A stretch of 64,000 bases of DNA from Microbulbifer hydrolyticus. Its GTDB lineage: Bacteria; Pseudomonadota; Gammaproteobacteria; Pseudomonadales; Cellvibrionaceae. A program made the position numbers and the translations under genes. A model generated the notes under the pieces. The model was given only the letters and a program-made list of their open reading frames with translations. It did not search any database and was not told where the DNA came from. Location: contig NZ_CP047491.1 in assembly GCF_009931115.1 (NCBI RefSeq), positions 4,122,001 through 4,186,000 on the forward strand. Reading direction: 5' to 3'. Positions 45,329 to 54,599 of the stretch are shown here, one piece after another (positions within the stretch are counted from its first letter, which is position 1; each line of letters opens with the position of its first letter).

Positions 45329-47389
45329 TCATTCAATACCCGAGTGTCGCAACAGCGCGTCTATTTTAGGCGGGCGGCCACGAAATTCTGCGAACAGGTC
45401 CTGAGCTTCGCGGCTTCCGCCCTGCTCAAGCACAGTGGTGAGAAATTTTTTGCCAGTACCTGAGTCAAATATGCCGTTTTCCTCAAACAGGGAAAAGGCG
45501 TCTGCACTCAATACTTCTGCCCATTTGTAGCTGTAATAGCCGGCTGCATATCCACCGGCAAAGATATGGCTAAAGCTGTTCTGGAAACGATTGTCCGGGG
45601 ATACCGGTACCACCGACACATTGGCCCGCACATCGTTGATCAGACGCTGGATTTCATTGGCATTGGCGCCTTCTGGTCGCGAGTGCAGCAGGAAATCGAA
45701 CAGGGCAAATTCTAGCTGGCGCACGGTAAACATCGCTGACTGAAAATTTCTTGCCGCAAGCATCTTTTCCAGCAGCGCCTGGGGCAGCGATTCGCCCGTC
45801 TGGTAATGGCCAGCGATCATCGCCAGTGCTTCCGGCTCCCAGCACCAGTTTTCCAGAAATTGGCTGGGCAACTCTACAGCATCCCAAGCCACACCGTTAA
45901 TTCCTGAAACCGCGGCCACATCCACCTGGGTAAGCATATGATGCAGGCCGTGGCCAAATTCGTGGAACAGGGTGGTGACTTCGTAGTGGGTCAGCAGCGC
46001 CGGAGCGTCTTTCGACGGTGAGGAAAAATTGCACACCAGATAGGCGACCGGTAGCTGCAAGCCGGCGACGGTCTGGCGGCGTACCCGCACATCATCCATC
46101 CAGGCACCGCCGCGCTTGTTTTCGCGCGCATAGGGGTCGAGATAGAAACCGGCAATGGTTTCATCCCCGCGCTTCAGCCAGTAGAACTGCACATCCGGGT
46201 GGTAGACCGGTACCGATACATCCGGCTCTGCGGTTATCCCGAACAACTTCTCTGCCACGGCAAACAGGCCCGACAGCACTTTCGGATAGGGGAAGTAGGG
46301 GCGCAGCTCTTCCTGACTCACCGCGTAGCGCGCCTGCTTGAGTTTCTCGGCCGCCCAGGCGATATCCCAGGGCTGCAAACGGTCGATACCCAGCTCACTG
46401 TCGGCAAACGCCTGCAGCTCGGCAAATTCCTTTACTGCGGCGGGCTTGGCGCGCTTGGCCAGATCCCGCAGGAAGGTTTCCACTTCCTCGGGGGACTCTG
46501 CCATTTTGCTCGCCAGCGAACGTTCGGCGTAGTTCTTCATCCCCAGCAGGTGGGCCTGCTCAGCGCGCAGGGAAAGGATTTCCGCCATCACATTGGCGTT
46601 ATCGAACTCACCGGCATTGGGGCCCACATCGGAAGCCCGGGTGATAAAACCGTAGTGCATCTTGTGGCGCAACTCGCGGTTTTCCGCATGGGTCATCACC
46701 GCAAGGAAACACGGGCCGTCCAGCGTCAGCAGCCAGCCGGACTTGCCTTTGGACTCCGCCAGAGCTTTCGCGGTGGCCAGTGCGGAGTCCGGAATACCTT
46801 GCAGCTCTGCTTCGTCGCTGACGTTCAGGGTCCAGGCGTTGGTCGCGTCCAGTACGTTGTTGGCAAACTGGTTTTTCAGTTCCGCCAGGCGCTTGCTGAT
46901 GGCCGCATAGCGGTCACGCTTTGCCCCCTCCAGGCTCACCCCGCCCAGGTACATATCGCGCAGCCCGTGGCGCACCGCCTGTTTGCGCGCCTGGGGCCAG
47001 CTGGCAAAGTCCGGTGACTTTGCCAGCGCGCGATATACCGCATAGAGCTCCGGATTCTGTCCAAGCTCGGTCCAGTATTCCGTGACTTTGGCCAGACAGG
47101 CCTCGTAGGGCGCGCGCCAGTCACCGCTAAGCACGCTGTTCAGATGGGATACTGGCGAAAACGCCTTGCTCAGCTGATCCTGAACTTCCTCAAGTGGTGC
47201 AAGTGTCGCTTCCCAGGTGGGGCTTTCTCCCGCGTTTTCCAGTGCAGATTGCAGCTGTTCGCGGCATTTAGCGATGAGGTCGGCCACCGCCGGCTCGGCG
47301 TGCTCCGGCTTCATGATGTCGAACGGTGGTAATACAGGGGCTTCGAGCAGGGGGTTCTTGGCTTGCGCAGAAACGGGGGTGTCAGACAT
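45329..47389 (-). CDS. prlC: oligopeptidase A
   Basis: A 686-residue M3-family zinc metallopeptidase that degrades small cytoplasmic peptides, including cleaved signal peptides. Catalytic site: TTLFHEFGHGLHHML (HExGH), with the third ligand glutamate in WDAVELPSQFLENW. Length is the same as E. coli PrlC (680). It shares its intergenic region with a divergent carbonic anhydrase gene. Confidence 0.96.
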   Translation of the reverse strand: MSDTPVSAQAKNPLLEAPVLPPFDIMKPEHAEPAVADLIAKCREQLQSALENAGESPTWEATLAPLEEVQDQLSKAFSPVSHLNSVLSGDWRAPYEACLAKVTEYWTELGQNPELYAVYRALAKSPDFASWPQARKQAVRHGLRDMYLGGVSLEGAKRDRYAAISKRLAELKNQFANNVLDATNAWTLNVSDEAELQGIPDSALATAKALAESKGKSGWLLTLDGPCFLAVMTHAENRELRHKMHYGFITRASDVGPNAGEFDNANVMAEILSLRAEQAHLLGMKNYAERSLASKMAESPEEVETFLRDLAKRAKPAAVKEFAELQAFADSELGIDRLQPWDIAWAAEKLKQARYAVSQEELRPYFPYPKVLSGLFAVAEKLFGITAEPDVSVPVYHPDVQFYWLKRGDETIAGFYLDPYARENKRGGAWMDDVRVRRQTVAGLQLPVAYLVCNFSSPSKDAPALLTHYEVTTLFHEFGHGLHHMLTQVDVAAVSGINGVAWDAVELPSQFLENWCWEPEALAMIAGHYQTGESLPQALLEKMLAARNFQSAMFTVRQLEFALFDFLLHSRPEGANANEIQRLINDVRANVSVVPVSPDNRFQNSFSHIFAGGYAAGYYSYKWAEVLSADAFSLFEENGIFDSGTGKKFLTTVLEQGGSREAQDLFAEFRGRPPKIDALLRHSGIE

Positions 47390-47510
47390 CGGGAATCCTT
47401 GTCATCGGGCGGCCGGCATTTCCACGCCGGACGCACAGACGGGTTAAACTGTTGCGACCTATTTTAGTGGATTGCTCCAGTACCTTACACCACGCCCCCG
47501 GAGGTCAGCC

Positions 47511-48074
47511 TTGTCCAAGCCCGATTTACCCCAACATACCCTGCGCGAACACCGCGGCCACAGCCCTAAACTGGGAGAACGGGTGTATATCGACCCCCAG
47601 AGCACCGTGATCGGCGACGTGGAGCTCGGGGAAGACGCTTCGGTATGGCCCGGCGCGATCGTGCGCGGTGACATGCACCGAGTACGCATCGGTGCCCGCA
47701 CCAGCGTGCAGGACGGTTCGGTACTGCACATCACCCACGCCAGCGACTTCAACGAGGGTGGCTGGCCACTCACCATCGGCGATGACGTCACCATCGGCCA
47801 CAAGGCGTGCCTGCACGGCTGCACCGTGGGCAGCCGGGTATTGATCGGAATCGGTTCCATCGTGCTCGATGGCGCTGTGATCGAAGATGAAGTGGTGCTT
47901 GCCGCCGGCGCCCTGGTGCCGCCGGGCAAGCGTCTGGAAAGCGGCTATTTATACGTGGGCTCGCCGGCCAGGCAGGCCCGGCCGCTATCGGAAAAGGAGC
48001 GGAAGTTCTTTACCTACACCGCTGGAAATTACGTCAAACTCAAGAATGAATATCTGCAGGCCGACAACCTGTAA
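47511..48074 (+). CDS. gamma-class carbonic anhydrase family protein
   Basis: 187 residues from TTG 47511, preceded by GGAGG six bases away; this is better than the upstream frame to 47472. The left-handed beta-helix hexapeptides are evident (VIGDVELGEDASVWPGAIV). Metal-binding histidines lie in RGDMHRVRIG, ITHASDFN and TIGHKACLHGC. It is of the YrdA/CaiE kind, for which carbonic anhydrase activity varies. Divergent from prlC. Confidence 0.88.
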   Translation: MSKPDLPQHTLREHRGHSPKLGERVYIDPQSTVIGDVELGEDASVWPGAIVRGDMHRVRIGARTSVQDGSVLHITHASDFNEGGWPLTIGDDVTIGHKACLHGCTVGSRVLIGIGSIVLDGAVIEDEVVLAAGALVPPGKRLESGYLYVGSPARQARPLSEKERKFFTYTAGNYVKLKNEYLQADNL

Positions 48075-48257
48075 CAGGTCCCGCCCACCGGATTAAATTC
48101 AAAACTCGGCCGTGGATTCCGCATGATTCATGGCCGCCTTCCGCAAAATCCGCAATCCACTGCCTCCGGCATCGTCAAAATAGCTTCTCACTGGCTAGCG
48201 AATGGAAGAGTCTGCTAGAACTCTCCTGAACAGAACAAAAACCCAAGGGAAGCATTC

Positions 48258-49523
48258 ATGACCGACCACCGGAATACCGGCATTACCTCCGACCTCCGCG
48301 TCAACGGCCAGCGTCTGTGGGATTCCCTGATGGAAATGGCACAGATTGGCGCCACCGACAAAGGCGGCTGCAATCGACAGGCCCTCACCGATCTCGACAA
48401 ACAGGGTCGTGACCTCTTTGTGCAGTGGTGTGAAGACGCCGGCTGCAGTGTCACCTTCGACGACATGGGCAATATCTTCGCCCGCCGTCCCGGCAAAAAC
48501 AGCAGCCTGCCCCCGGTACTCACCGGCTCCCATCTCGACACCCAGCCCACCGGTGGCCAGTTCGACGGTGTTTACGGCGTGCTCGCCGGCCTCGAAGTGG
48601 TGCGCAGCCTGAACGACGCCGATGTGCAAACCGAGGCGCCGCTGGAAGTCGCCGTGTGGACCAACGAAGAAGGCGCGCGCTTCTCCCCCGCCATGATCGG
48701 CTCCGGCGTCTGGAGCGGTAACTTCGAGCGCGAATACGCCTACGCCCGCACCGACAAGGAAGGTAAAACCTTCGGCGAGGAACTTGCGCGTATTGGCTAC
48801 AAGGGCGACACCCCCGCAAAAGCCCGCGATCTCACCGCCGCATTCGAAGTGCATATCGAACAGGGCCCCATATTAGAGGCCGAAGAAAAACAGATCGGTG
48901 TGCTCTCCGGTGTACAGGGCATGTACTGGTACGACCTCACCCTGATCGGCCAGCCCTGCCACGCCGGCCCCAGCCCCATGGAAGGCCGCCGCGATCCCTT
49001 CATGGGCCTGCACCGCATCCTCGACCAGTTGTACAAACTCGCCGAAGAACACGCCCCCTGGGCCAGGGCCACCTTCGGCGACATGCGCGTCGAACCCGGC
49101 AGCCGCAACACTGTGCCGGAAAAAATTGTACTCGCTGTCGATCTGCGTCATCCGGACCAGCAAGTGCTCGACGCGATGGACAGACGTTTTCGCGAAATAG
49201 CCGCAGCTGTCGCCGAAGAAGCCGGCCTGGAGCACGACATCCGCGACGAATGGCGCTCGCCCGCGGTGAAGTTTGATGAGAAGTGTGTGCAGGCCGTGCG
49301 CAGCGCCGTTACCGAACTGGGCTACAGCAACAAGGAAATGGTCTCCGGCGCCGGCCATGATTCCGTGTATATCTCGCGCGTCGCGCCCACCAGCATGATT
49401 TTTGTGCCCTGCGAAAAAGGCCTTTCCCACAACGAAGCGGAAAACGCGGAACCAAAAGATCTGGAAGCGGGGGCGAATGTGCTGCTGCACGCGATGCTGA
49501 AAATGGCAAATAACACAGCCTGA
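48258..49523 (+). CDS. M20 zinc amidohydrolase, N-carbamoyl amino acid hydrolase-like
   Basis: A 421-residue binuclear zinc enzyme. LTGSHLDTQPTGGQFDGVYG carries the first metal ligands, VAVWTNEEGARFSPAM the bridging glutamates, FEVHIEQGPILEAEEKQIG the third histidine with its substrate motif, and GAGHDSVYIS the last. The whole pattern is that of the allantoate amidohydrolase / N-carbamoyl-L-amino acid hydrolase / beta-ureidopropionase subfamily, which removes the carbamoyl group as CO2 and NH3. It lies just before a deiminase gene on the same strand. Confidence 0.88.
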   Translation: MTDHRNTGITSDLRVNGQRLWDSLMEMAQIGATDKGGCNRQALTDLDKQGRDLFVQWCEDAGCSVTFDDMGNIFARRPGKNSSLPPVLTGSHLDTQPTGGQFDGVYGVLAGLEVVRSLNDADVQTEAPLEVAVWTNEEGARFSPAMIGSGVWSGNFEREYAYARTDKEGKTFGEELARIGYKGDTPAKARDLTAAFEVHIEQGPILEAEEKQIGVLSGVQGMYWYDLTLIGQPCHAGPSPMEGRRDPFMGLHRILDQLYKLAEEHAPWARATFGDMRVEPGSRNTVPEKIVLAVDLRHPDQQVLDAMDRRFREIAAAVAEEAGLEHDIRDEWRSPAVKFDEKCVQAVRSAVTELGYSNKEMVSGAGHDSVYISRVAPTSMIFVPCEKGLSHNEAENAEPKDLEAGANVLLHAMLKMANNTA

Positions 49524-49567
49524 AACACTTTCTTACAGAGCAAATTAATTCAACGCGAAGGCCCTGA

Positions 49568-49677
49568 TACCGGAAGCCTTTCGCGAGACCTTCTAAAACA
49601 GGGATATTTTAGAAGAGCCCCCAGGGATGGGTTGAGGGGGGGGCGCCTAGCCCGTGTCTCGCGAAAGGCTTCCGGTA
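49568..49677 (+). repeat. double-hairpin intergenic element, copy 1
   Basis: A perfect 21-base inverted repeat (49568-49588 with 49657-49677) encloses two hairpins. First: TTCTAAAA/TTTTAGAA (49591-49598, 49607-49614), loop CAGGGATA. Second: CCCA-GGGA-TGGG (49620-49631). Copies 2 and 3 at 61190-61301 and 63701-63789 share this architecture. It lies between the hydrolase and deiminase genes. Confidence 0.85.
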
Positions 49678-49738
49678 GCAGGGGCACCACGGAGCCGAAA
49701 AAGAGCTCCCAAAACCACAGAACTCGCCGAGCACCACA

Positions 49739-50650
49739 ATGACCGAATTTACCTACAAACACCGCAACGACAACGGCAACACTGCGCGCCTCGATAACTG
49801 GGGTATCGACTCCGAATACGGCGTGCTCACCGACCTGCTCGTCGGTCCCATCGACAACTACACCTGGCAGATGGGAAACGCCGCCAGCCGCCGCTCCGTG
49901 CGCCTGGGCCGCCAGTTCGACCCCGCCGTGGCCAAGCGCCAGCACCAGGAAATGCTCGACGCCTACAAACACGCCGGTGTCACCACCCACCTGCTGCCCG
50001 CCGACAGCAACCTGCCCTACCAGCTCTACGCCCGCGACAGCAGCGTCATGACACCCTGGGGTCCGATCGTCACCCAGATGTACTCCCCCTGGCGCCGCGG
50101 CGAGTGGGTGGATGTGGTGAAAACCTACCAGAAACTCGACATCCCCATTTACGACATCATCACCGCTGGCAGCCTCGAAGGCGGCGACTTTATGGTGCTC
50201 GAGCCGGGCGTCATCCTGTGTGGCTACAGTGGCGAGCGTACCTCGCCGCAGGGCTTCAACCAGATGAAAAGCTGGATTGAAAAAGAAGGCTGGGAAGTGA
50301 AGGGCTACGAGTTCGATCCCTACTTCCTGCATATCGACGTACTGGTAGCCGCGCTCGCAGAAAAGCTCGTCGCCGTGTGTGTGGATGCGGTGGAGCCGGA
50401 ACTGGTGCAGTGGTTCAAGTCCCGCAACTTCGAGATTATCGACATCTCCTACCCGCAGGTGATGGAACTCGGCGTGAACGTCGTTGCGCTGGGTAACGAC
50501 CGCGTCATGCTGCCCGCCGACAATACCGAGCTGAAAGAGAAATGCCGCGCGCGCGGCCTGGAAGTCATCGATCCGGATATCTCCATGATCACCGCCGGCG
50601 GCGGCGGCGTACACTGCATGTGTCAACCGCTGGCAAGAAAGCCCGCGTAA
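49739..50650 (+). CDS. amidinotransferase/deiminase superfamily enzyme
   Basis: A 303-residue protein of the guanidino-modifying fold (arginine deiminase, dimethylarginine hydrolase and arginine:glycine amidinotransferase relatives). The catalytic residues are visible: Glu147 and Asp150 in GSLEGGDFMVL, His198 in FDPYFLHIDVL, and Cys293 in GGGGVHCMCQPL. AMP-type chemistry attacks a guanidino carbon through the cysteine. It follows an N-carbamoyl hydrolase, so hydrolysis to a ureido product that the neighbour then opens is plausible. The substrate is unknown. Confidence 0.85.
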   Translation: MTEFTYKHRNDNGNTARLDNWGIDSEYGVLTDLLVGPIDNYTWQMGNAASRRSVRLGRQFDPAVAKRQHQEMLDAYKHAGVTTHLLPADSNLPYQLYARDSSVMTPWGPIVTQMYSPWRRGEWVDVVKTYQKLDIPIYDIITAGSLEGGDFMVLEPGVILCGYSGERTSPQGFNQMKSWIEKEGWEVKGYEFDPYFLHIDVLVAALAEKLVAVCVDAVEPELVQWFKSRNFEIIDISYPQVMELGVNVVALGNDRVMLPADNTELKEKCRARGLEVIDPDISMITAGGGGVHCMCQPLARKPA

Positions 50651-50665
50651 GTCTCTGCGAAAAAT

Positions 50666-50697
50666 AAAAAGGTCGGCCCTGGGCCGACCTTTTTTTG
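50666..50697 (+). terminator. intrinsic terminator of the deiminase gene
   Basis: GGTCGGCC (50671-50678) pairs with GGCCGACC (50682-50689), three-base loop, then seven T. The A-run before the stem means it may also terminate the minus-strand cytochrome gene. Confidence 0.88.
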
Positions 50698-50740
50698 TTG
50701 CAGAGAGCTTTCTCGCTCCACACGATTCTGCGCCGCCGAT

Positions 50741-51130
50741 TCAGCGCGCCGCCTTGATTTCCTCTTCACTCACCAGCAACACCTCATCACCCCAGGTATT
50801 GGAAATAAACGCAATGATCGCCGCAATCTCGCGGTCGGTCAGATAGTCCCTGGGGGGCATCAGATCCTCTTCACCGCCATTGCGACGCGGTGCCGAGCGC
50901 CCGTGCAACAACGTATCGATCAGCAGCTTTTTATTCGCCAGCAACGCGGGATCGCGCAGAGAGGGATACAACGCCTCCTCGCCATAGCCGTCTATCTTGT
51001 GACACTTCATGCAATTGTCGGCAAAGGTAAGCGCACCAAACCCGATCAAGTCTCGGGTCTCCTGCTCTGAAGCGACGGCCCCCAGCGAGAGAGTTGCGAA
51101 CAAAGTACCGATGGATAGTGTGCGTTTCAT
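50741..51130 (-). CDS. small periplasmic cytochrome c
   Basis: 129 residues from ATG 51130, with AGGA nine bases upstream; the longer frame is non-homologous. Signal peptide (MKRTLSIGTLFATLSLGAVA), then FADNCMKCHKIDGYGEEALY as the heme site and DLMPPRDYLTDREIAAIIAF with the methionine ligand. A single-heme class I cytochrome. It is 34 bases downstream of a membrane protein gene. Confidence 0.85.
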   Translation of the reverse strand: MKRTLSIGTLFATLSLGAVASEQETRDLIGFGALTFADNCMKCHKIDGYGEEALYPSLRDPALLANKKLLIDTLLHGRSAPRRNGGEEDLMPPRDYLTDREIAAIIAFISNTWGDEVLLVSEEEIKAAR

Positions 51131-51164
51131 ACGGTGCATCCTGTAGCGAATAAATTGTGCGAAG

Positions 51165-51647
51165 TTATTTTCCCTGTGCGCGCAGCCATCCCGACCCGGC
51201 GATACCGCCGACGGCACAGGCCAGGACAATCACCAGCGGCGTCAGCGTGCCCAGTGCCAGCGCACCGATACCGTAACCGCGCATCGGCAGTAACAGCAGC
51301 AAAAGAATGCCGGCAGGAATCAGTGATAGCAGAAAACCGCGGGTAATCCAGCTCTTTCTCCACGGCAGCAGGAAAATAAGCCCGCAGATGCCACCCCACA
51401 CCACCCGCTGGTAGAGATAGGCATTGGACAGATGCGGTGCGATATCCACCGACAGTGCGCGAGTGATCCCATAATGCCCCAGCGCCCAGAGCCCCAGTGC
51501 ATAACCGAGGCCGGCCAGACAGCCGGCGGCAAAACAGATGGAAAGATTTTTGATGAATTCTCGCACAACCAGAGCCCCCAATTTATTGATCCCCGCCAGG
51601 AAATCCACGGGCGGAGGAATGGGTAGCAGTATGCCAGATTCGCTCAA
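51165..51647 (-). CDS. hypothetical four-helix membrane protein
   Basis: 160 residues from a TTG at 51647; the start is weakly supported. Four hydrophobic helices, including WGGICGLIFLLPWRKSW and LLLLLPMRGYGIGALALG. No recognised domain. It is upstream of, and probably co-transcribed with, the cytochrome gene, but any link to it is unproven. Confidence 0.55.
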   Translation of the reverse strand: MSESGILLPIPPPVDFLAGINKLGALVVREFIKNLSICFAAGCLAGLGYALGLWALGHYGITRALSVDIAPHLSNAYLYQRVVWGGICGLIFLLPWRKSWITRGFLLSLIPAGILLLLLLPMRGYGIGALALGTLTPLVIVLACAVGGIAGSGWLRAQGK

Positions 51648-51712
51648 AATAAATGTAGAGGAGTTGGGATTTGAGAAGTCGAAGAAATCTTCAAATCCAG
51701 AAGCGAAGGGGG

Positions 51713-51737
51713 CGCTGCCGGGTACAGCCCGGCAGCG
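51713..51737. other. GC-rich hairpin downstream of purK
   Basis: CGCTGCCGGG (51713-51722) pairs perfectly with CCCGGCAGCG (51728-51737), five-base loop. No T-run follows on either strand, so it is not a standard intrinsic terminator, but it may protect or stop the purEK transcript. Confidence 0.5.
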
Positions 51738-51749
51738 TCACCAAAATAA

Positions 51750-52865
51750 TCAGGCAGGGCGCTTGCTGGGGCCGTAGAGTTCTTCCAGCATGGCATCGAT
51801 ATGTGCGGCCAGTGCTTCCTGGGTGTCGTCCAGCAGGATTACATGGCCCATCTTGCGGCCCGGGCGCAGGCTCTTGCCGTACAGCCAGACACCATCATTC
51901 TGCAGCGACGGTTTCTTGTCCACGCCCAGCATATTGATCATTACCGCCGGGCGCGCCGCATGGGTGTCGCCCAGTTCCATTCCCAGAATTGCACGGACAT
52001 GGTTGGCAAACTGGCTGGTCTCTGCACCAGCCAGGGTCCAGTGACCACTGTTGTGCACACGCGGCGCCAGTTCGTTAATCAGCAGGCCTTCGTCGGTGAC
52101 GAAGCACTCCATCGCCAGTACGCCCACATAGTCCCAGGCGTTCATCAGCGTAGACAGGTATTCCTCGGCGGTGCTCTGCAGCTTTTCGTCCACATGGGGA
52201 GCGGGCGCAGTGGAAACCAGCAGGGTGCCGCGGTAGTGGTCGTTTTCCGCCAGCGGGTAGGTCACAACCTTGCCGTCCGCGGTGCGCGCACCGATCAGGG
52301 AGACCTCGCGGGAAAAGTTAACCCCCTTCTCCACCACGTATTCCAGCTCGGAAACCTCGTCGCGGATTGCGGCGAGCGACTCGTCGCTGTCCACGCGCCA
52401 CTGGTTCTTGCCATCGTAGCCGTGTTCACAGCTTTTGATAAATGCCGGATAACCGAGTTGTTTTACGGCCGCGCAGATCTCGTCGTAATTATTGGCGGGC
52501 AGGAACGGCGATACCGGTAGGCCAGCCGCGGTGATGGCGGTTTTCTCGCGTAGACGGTGCTGGGTTTTTTCAAACGCATCCGGGCGCGGGTAGACCGGGC
52601 AGAATGCTTCCAGCGCGCGCAGCAGTCCGGCATCCACCCCTTCGCGTTCCGCGGTGATGACTTCGGGGCTGCCCATGGCTTTATACAGCTGTTCGATATC
52701 CGCGCCTTCGGTCGCGTGGACGATAGTTCCGAGCCCATCCACACAGGCGGTGTTCTCATCGCCTTCGGCGAGGAAACTGAACTCGATACCCAGCGGCCGG
52801 GCCTCCTGGGCCATCATCTGGGCCAGCTGACCACAGCCAACAATACCTACGCGCCTGACTGTCAT
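51750..52865 (-). CDS. purK: 5-(carboxyamino)imidazole ribonucleotide synthase
   Basis: A 371-residue ATP-grasp enzyme of purine synthesis. It starts RRVGIVGCGQLAQMMAQEAR (PurK N-terminal), with KSCEHGYDGKNQWRVDSDES in the ATP-binding loop and INELAPRVHNSGHWTLAGAE as the metal-binding and substrate motif. It converts AIR, ATP and bicarbonate to N5-CAIR, the substrate of PurE encoded 38 bases upstream. Confidence 0.95.
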   Translation of the reverse strand: MTVRRVGIVGCGQLAQMMAQEARPLGIEFSFLAEGDENTACVDGLGTIVHATEGADIEQLYKAMGSPEVITAEREGVDAGLLRALEAFCPVYPRPDAFEKTQHRLREKTAITAAGLPVSPFLPANNYDEICAAVKQLGYPAFIKSCEHGYDGKNQWRVDSDESLAAIRDEVSELEYVVEKGVNFSREVSLIGARTADGKVVTYPLAENDHYRGTLLVSTAPAPHVDEKLQSTAEEYLSTLMNAWDYVGVLAMECFVTDEGLLINELAPRVHNSGHWTLAGAETSQFANHVRAILGMELGDTHAARPAVMINMLGVDKKPSLQNDGVWLYGKSLRPGRKMGHVILLDDTQEALAAHIDAMLEELYGPSKRPA

Positions 52866-52903
52866 TTCCCAATCACCTCTATCTCTTCTGCGGTTACCCG
52901 GTT

Positions 52904-53395
52904 TTACTCAACTTCAAACGGCACGCCGGCACTTTGCTTTTCGCGCCAGGCGATCAGTCGCTTCTGCAGCTCCGGATCGCTCAGCGACAGCATCTGCGCC
53001 GCCATCAGGCCCGCATTGAATGCGCCAGAGGCACCCACGGCCTGGGTGGCGACGGCAACGCCCTTGGGCATCTGCACAATGGACAGCAGGCTGTCCATTC
53101 CAGTCATGAACTTGCTCGCCACCGGCACGCCGATGACCGGCAGCGGCGTCATTGCCGCGATCATTCCCGGCAAATGAGCAGAACCGCCGGCACCGGCAAT
53201 AATCACCTGAGTACCACGCTCGTGCGCGGTAGTGGCGAATTCCGTCATGCGCTGGGGCGTACGGTGGGCGGAGACGACCGCCGTGGCAAAGGGGACACCC
53301 AGCTCGGTCAGGGGCTTGGTCGCCATTTCCATGGTCGGCCAGTCGGATTGTGACCCCATCACGATGGTGACTTTTTCAAACGGAAGCTGATTCAC
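52904..53395 (-). CDS. purE: N5-carboxyaminoimidazole ribonucleotide mutase
   Basis: A 163-residue octameric mutase. VTIVMGSQSDWPTMEMATKP opens the protein, TAVVSAHRTPQRMTEFATTA contains the active-site histidine, and IIAGAGGSAHLPGMIAAMTP and LLSIVQMPKGVAVATQAVG are family segments. It moves the carboxyl group from N5 to C4. It is upstream of purK in a two-gene operon. Confidence 0.96.
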   Translation of the reverse strand: MNQLPFEKVTIVMGSQSDWPTMEMATKPLTELGVPFATAVVSAHRTPQRMTEFATTAHERGTQVIIAGAGGSAHLPGMIAAMTPLPVIGVPVASKFMTGMDSLLSIVQMPKGVAVATQAVGASGAFNAGLMAAQMLSLSDPELQKRLIAWREKQSAGVPFEVE

Positions 53396-53728
53396 TTGCT
53401 GTTAACTCCAGAGTTACACGAGCACCAGGAGGGCATGCATTACCCGCGGCAACCAGGGCGATTGCCAGGAATGGCCACCGGGAACGGCTCGTCGATTCGC
53501 CGGTATCGGCCGCAAGCCGCCCAAAACGGCCGACTGCCCAAAATTAAGGGGCGTGAGGATACCAAAACTCAGCGAGAAAGCACGCAGTACGGGGGCTTCC
53601 GGCGATTTTAGTGGCGATTTTCCACGTATCGGGCGAGGGGCTTTCCGGATCAGCCTGCCGATCCGGCGGTTCCACTGACGGAACAATAGTGTGGCGGCTT
53701 GGTCACGGCACCTCTGGTGACCAGATAC
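53396..53728. other. gene-free stretch upstream of purE
   Basis: 333 bases with no credible gene. It should hold the purEK promoter and the aroE transcript end. I see no strong -10/-35 pair, no T-tailed terminator and no PurR-type site that I could defend. Confidence 0.4.
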
Positions 53729-54568
53729 CTATTTTTCTTCACTATCAGGCTTGTTGAGCAGACGCTCTCGCAGCATGCCCAGTACCGGCTCAACCCGTGG
53801 GCGAACACCGCGCCACAGCGCAAACGACTCTGCCGCCTGCCCCACCAGCATTCCCAGGCCGTCGGAGACCTCGGCGCCCAACCCGGTCGCCCAGTGCATA
53901 AACGGCGTCGGCTGAGCACCGTACACCATATCGTAAGCACAGCAGCCCTCCGCCAGTGCGCGGGGTGACAGCGGTGGCAGTTCACCCGACAGGCTCGCCG
54001 CACTCGCGTTGATAATCAATTCGAACCCATCCGGCACGGCATCCAGACCGCTGGCGGTGATTGAACCGTACCCGGAAAAGTCCTCGGCCAGTTGCCGCGC
54101 CTTTTGCGCCGTGCGGTTGGCGATATGTAGCTCGGCCGGCTTCTCTTCCAGCAATGGCAACAGCGTACCGCGGGTCGCGCCCCCGGCCCCGAGAATCAGC
54201 ACCCGTTTACCCCGGATCACCCAGCCCAGGTGTTGTTTGATATCCGATACCAGACCGGCACCGTCGGTATTGTCACCCAGCAGGGTGCCATCTCCTTGCA
54301 GTGCGAGCGTATTGACGGCACCCGCTGTGCGCGCGCGCTCGGTGAGCTCGTCCGCGTATTCGAAGGCATCCAGCTTGAATGGTGCGGTCACATTCAATCC
54401 CCGGGCGCCATCGGCAAAAAACTGATCGACAACGCCTTTAAAGCCGTCCACTTCGGCAAACAGTTTTCCATACTCCATGTCCTGGCCAGTTTCATTGGCA
54501 AAGGCCGCATGAATATCCGGGGACATGGATTGTTTGATGGGATTGCCGATTACCGCGTATTTGTCCAT
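53729..54568 (-). CDS. aroE: shikimate dehydrogenase (NADP+)
   Basis: A 279-residue enzyme of the aromatic amino acid pathway. KYAVIGNPIKQSMSPDIHAA is the shikimate-binding start, LNVTAPFKLDAF contains the catalytic lysine, LGDNTDGAGLVSDI the catalytic aspartate, and VLILGAGGATRGTLLPLLEE the NADP glycine loop. Length is the same as E. coli AroE (272). Confidence 0.95.
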   Translation of the reverse strand: MDKYAVIGNPIKQSMSPDIHAAFANETGQDMEYGKLFAEVDGFKGVVDQFFADGARGLNVTAPFKLDAFEYADELTERARTAGAVNTLALQGDGTLLGDNTDGAGLVSDIKQHLGWVIRGKRVLILGAGGATRGTLLPLLEEKPAELHIANRTAQKARQLAEDFSGYGSITASGLDAVPDGFELIINASAASLSGELPPLSPRALAEGCCAYDMVYGAQPTPFMHWATGLGAEVSDGLGMLVGQAAESFALWRGVRPRVEPVLGMLRERLLNKPDSEEK

Positions 54569-54599
54569 TTGCTGTCAGAGCTCTTTCCTGTAGTCCCTG

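Noticed and set aside
49568-49677. Element copy 1 considered as an insertion sequence or CRISPR repeat
   Set aside because: No transposase gene and no periodic repeat-spacer pattern; the three copies are far apart and differ in sequence.
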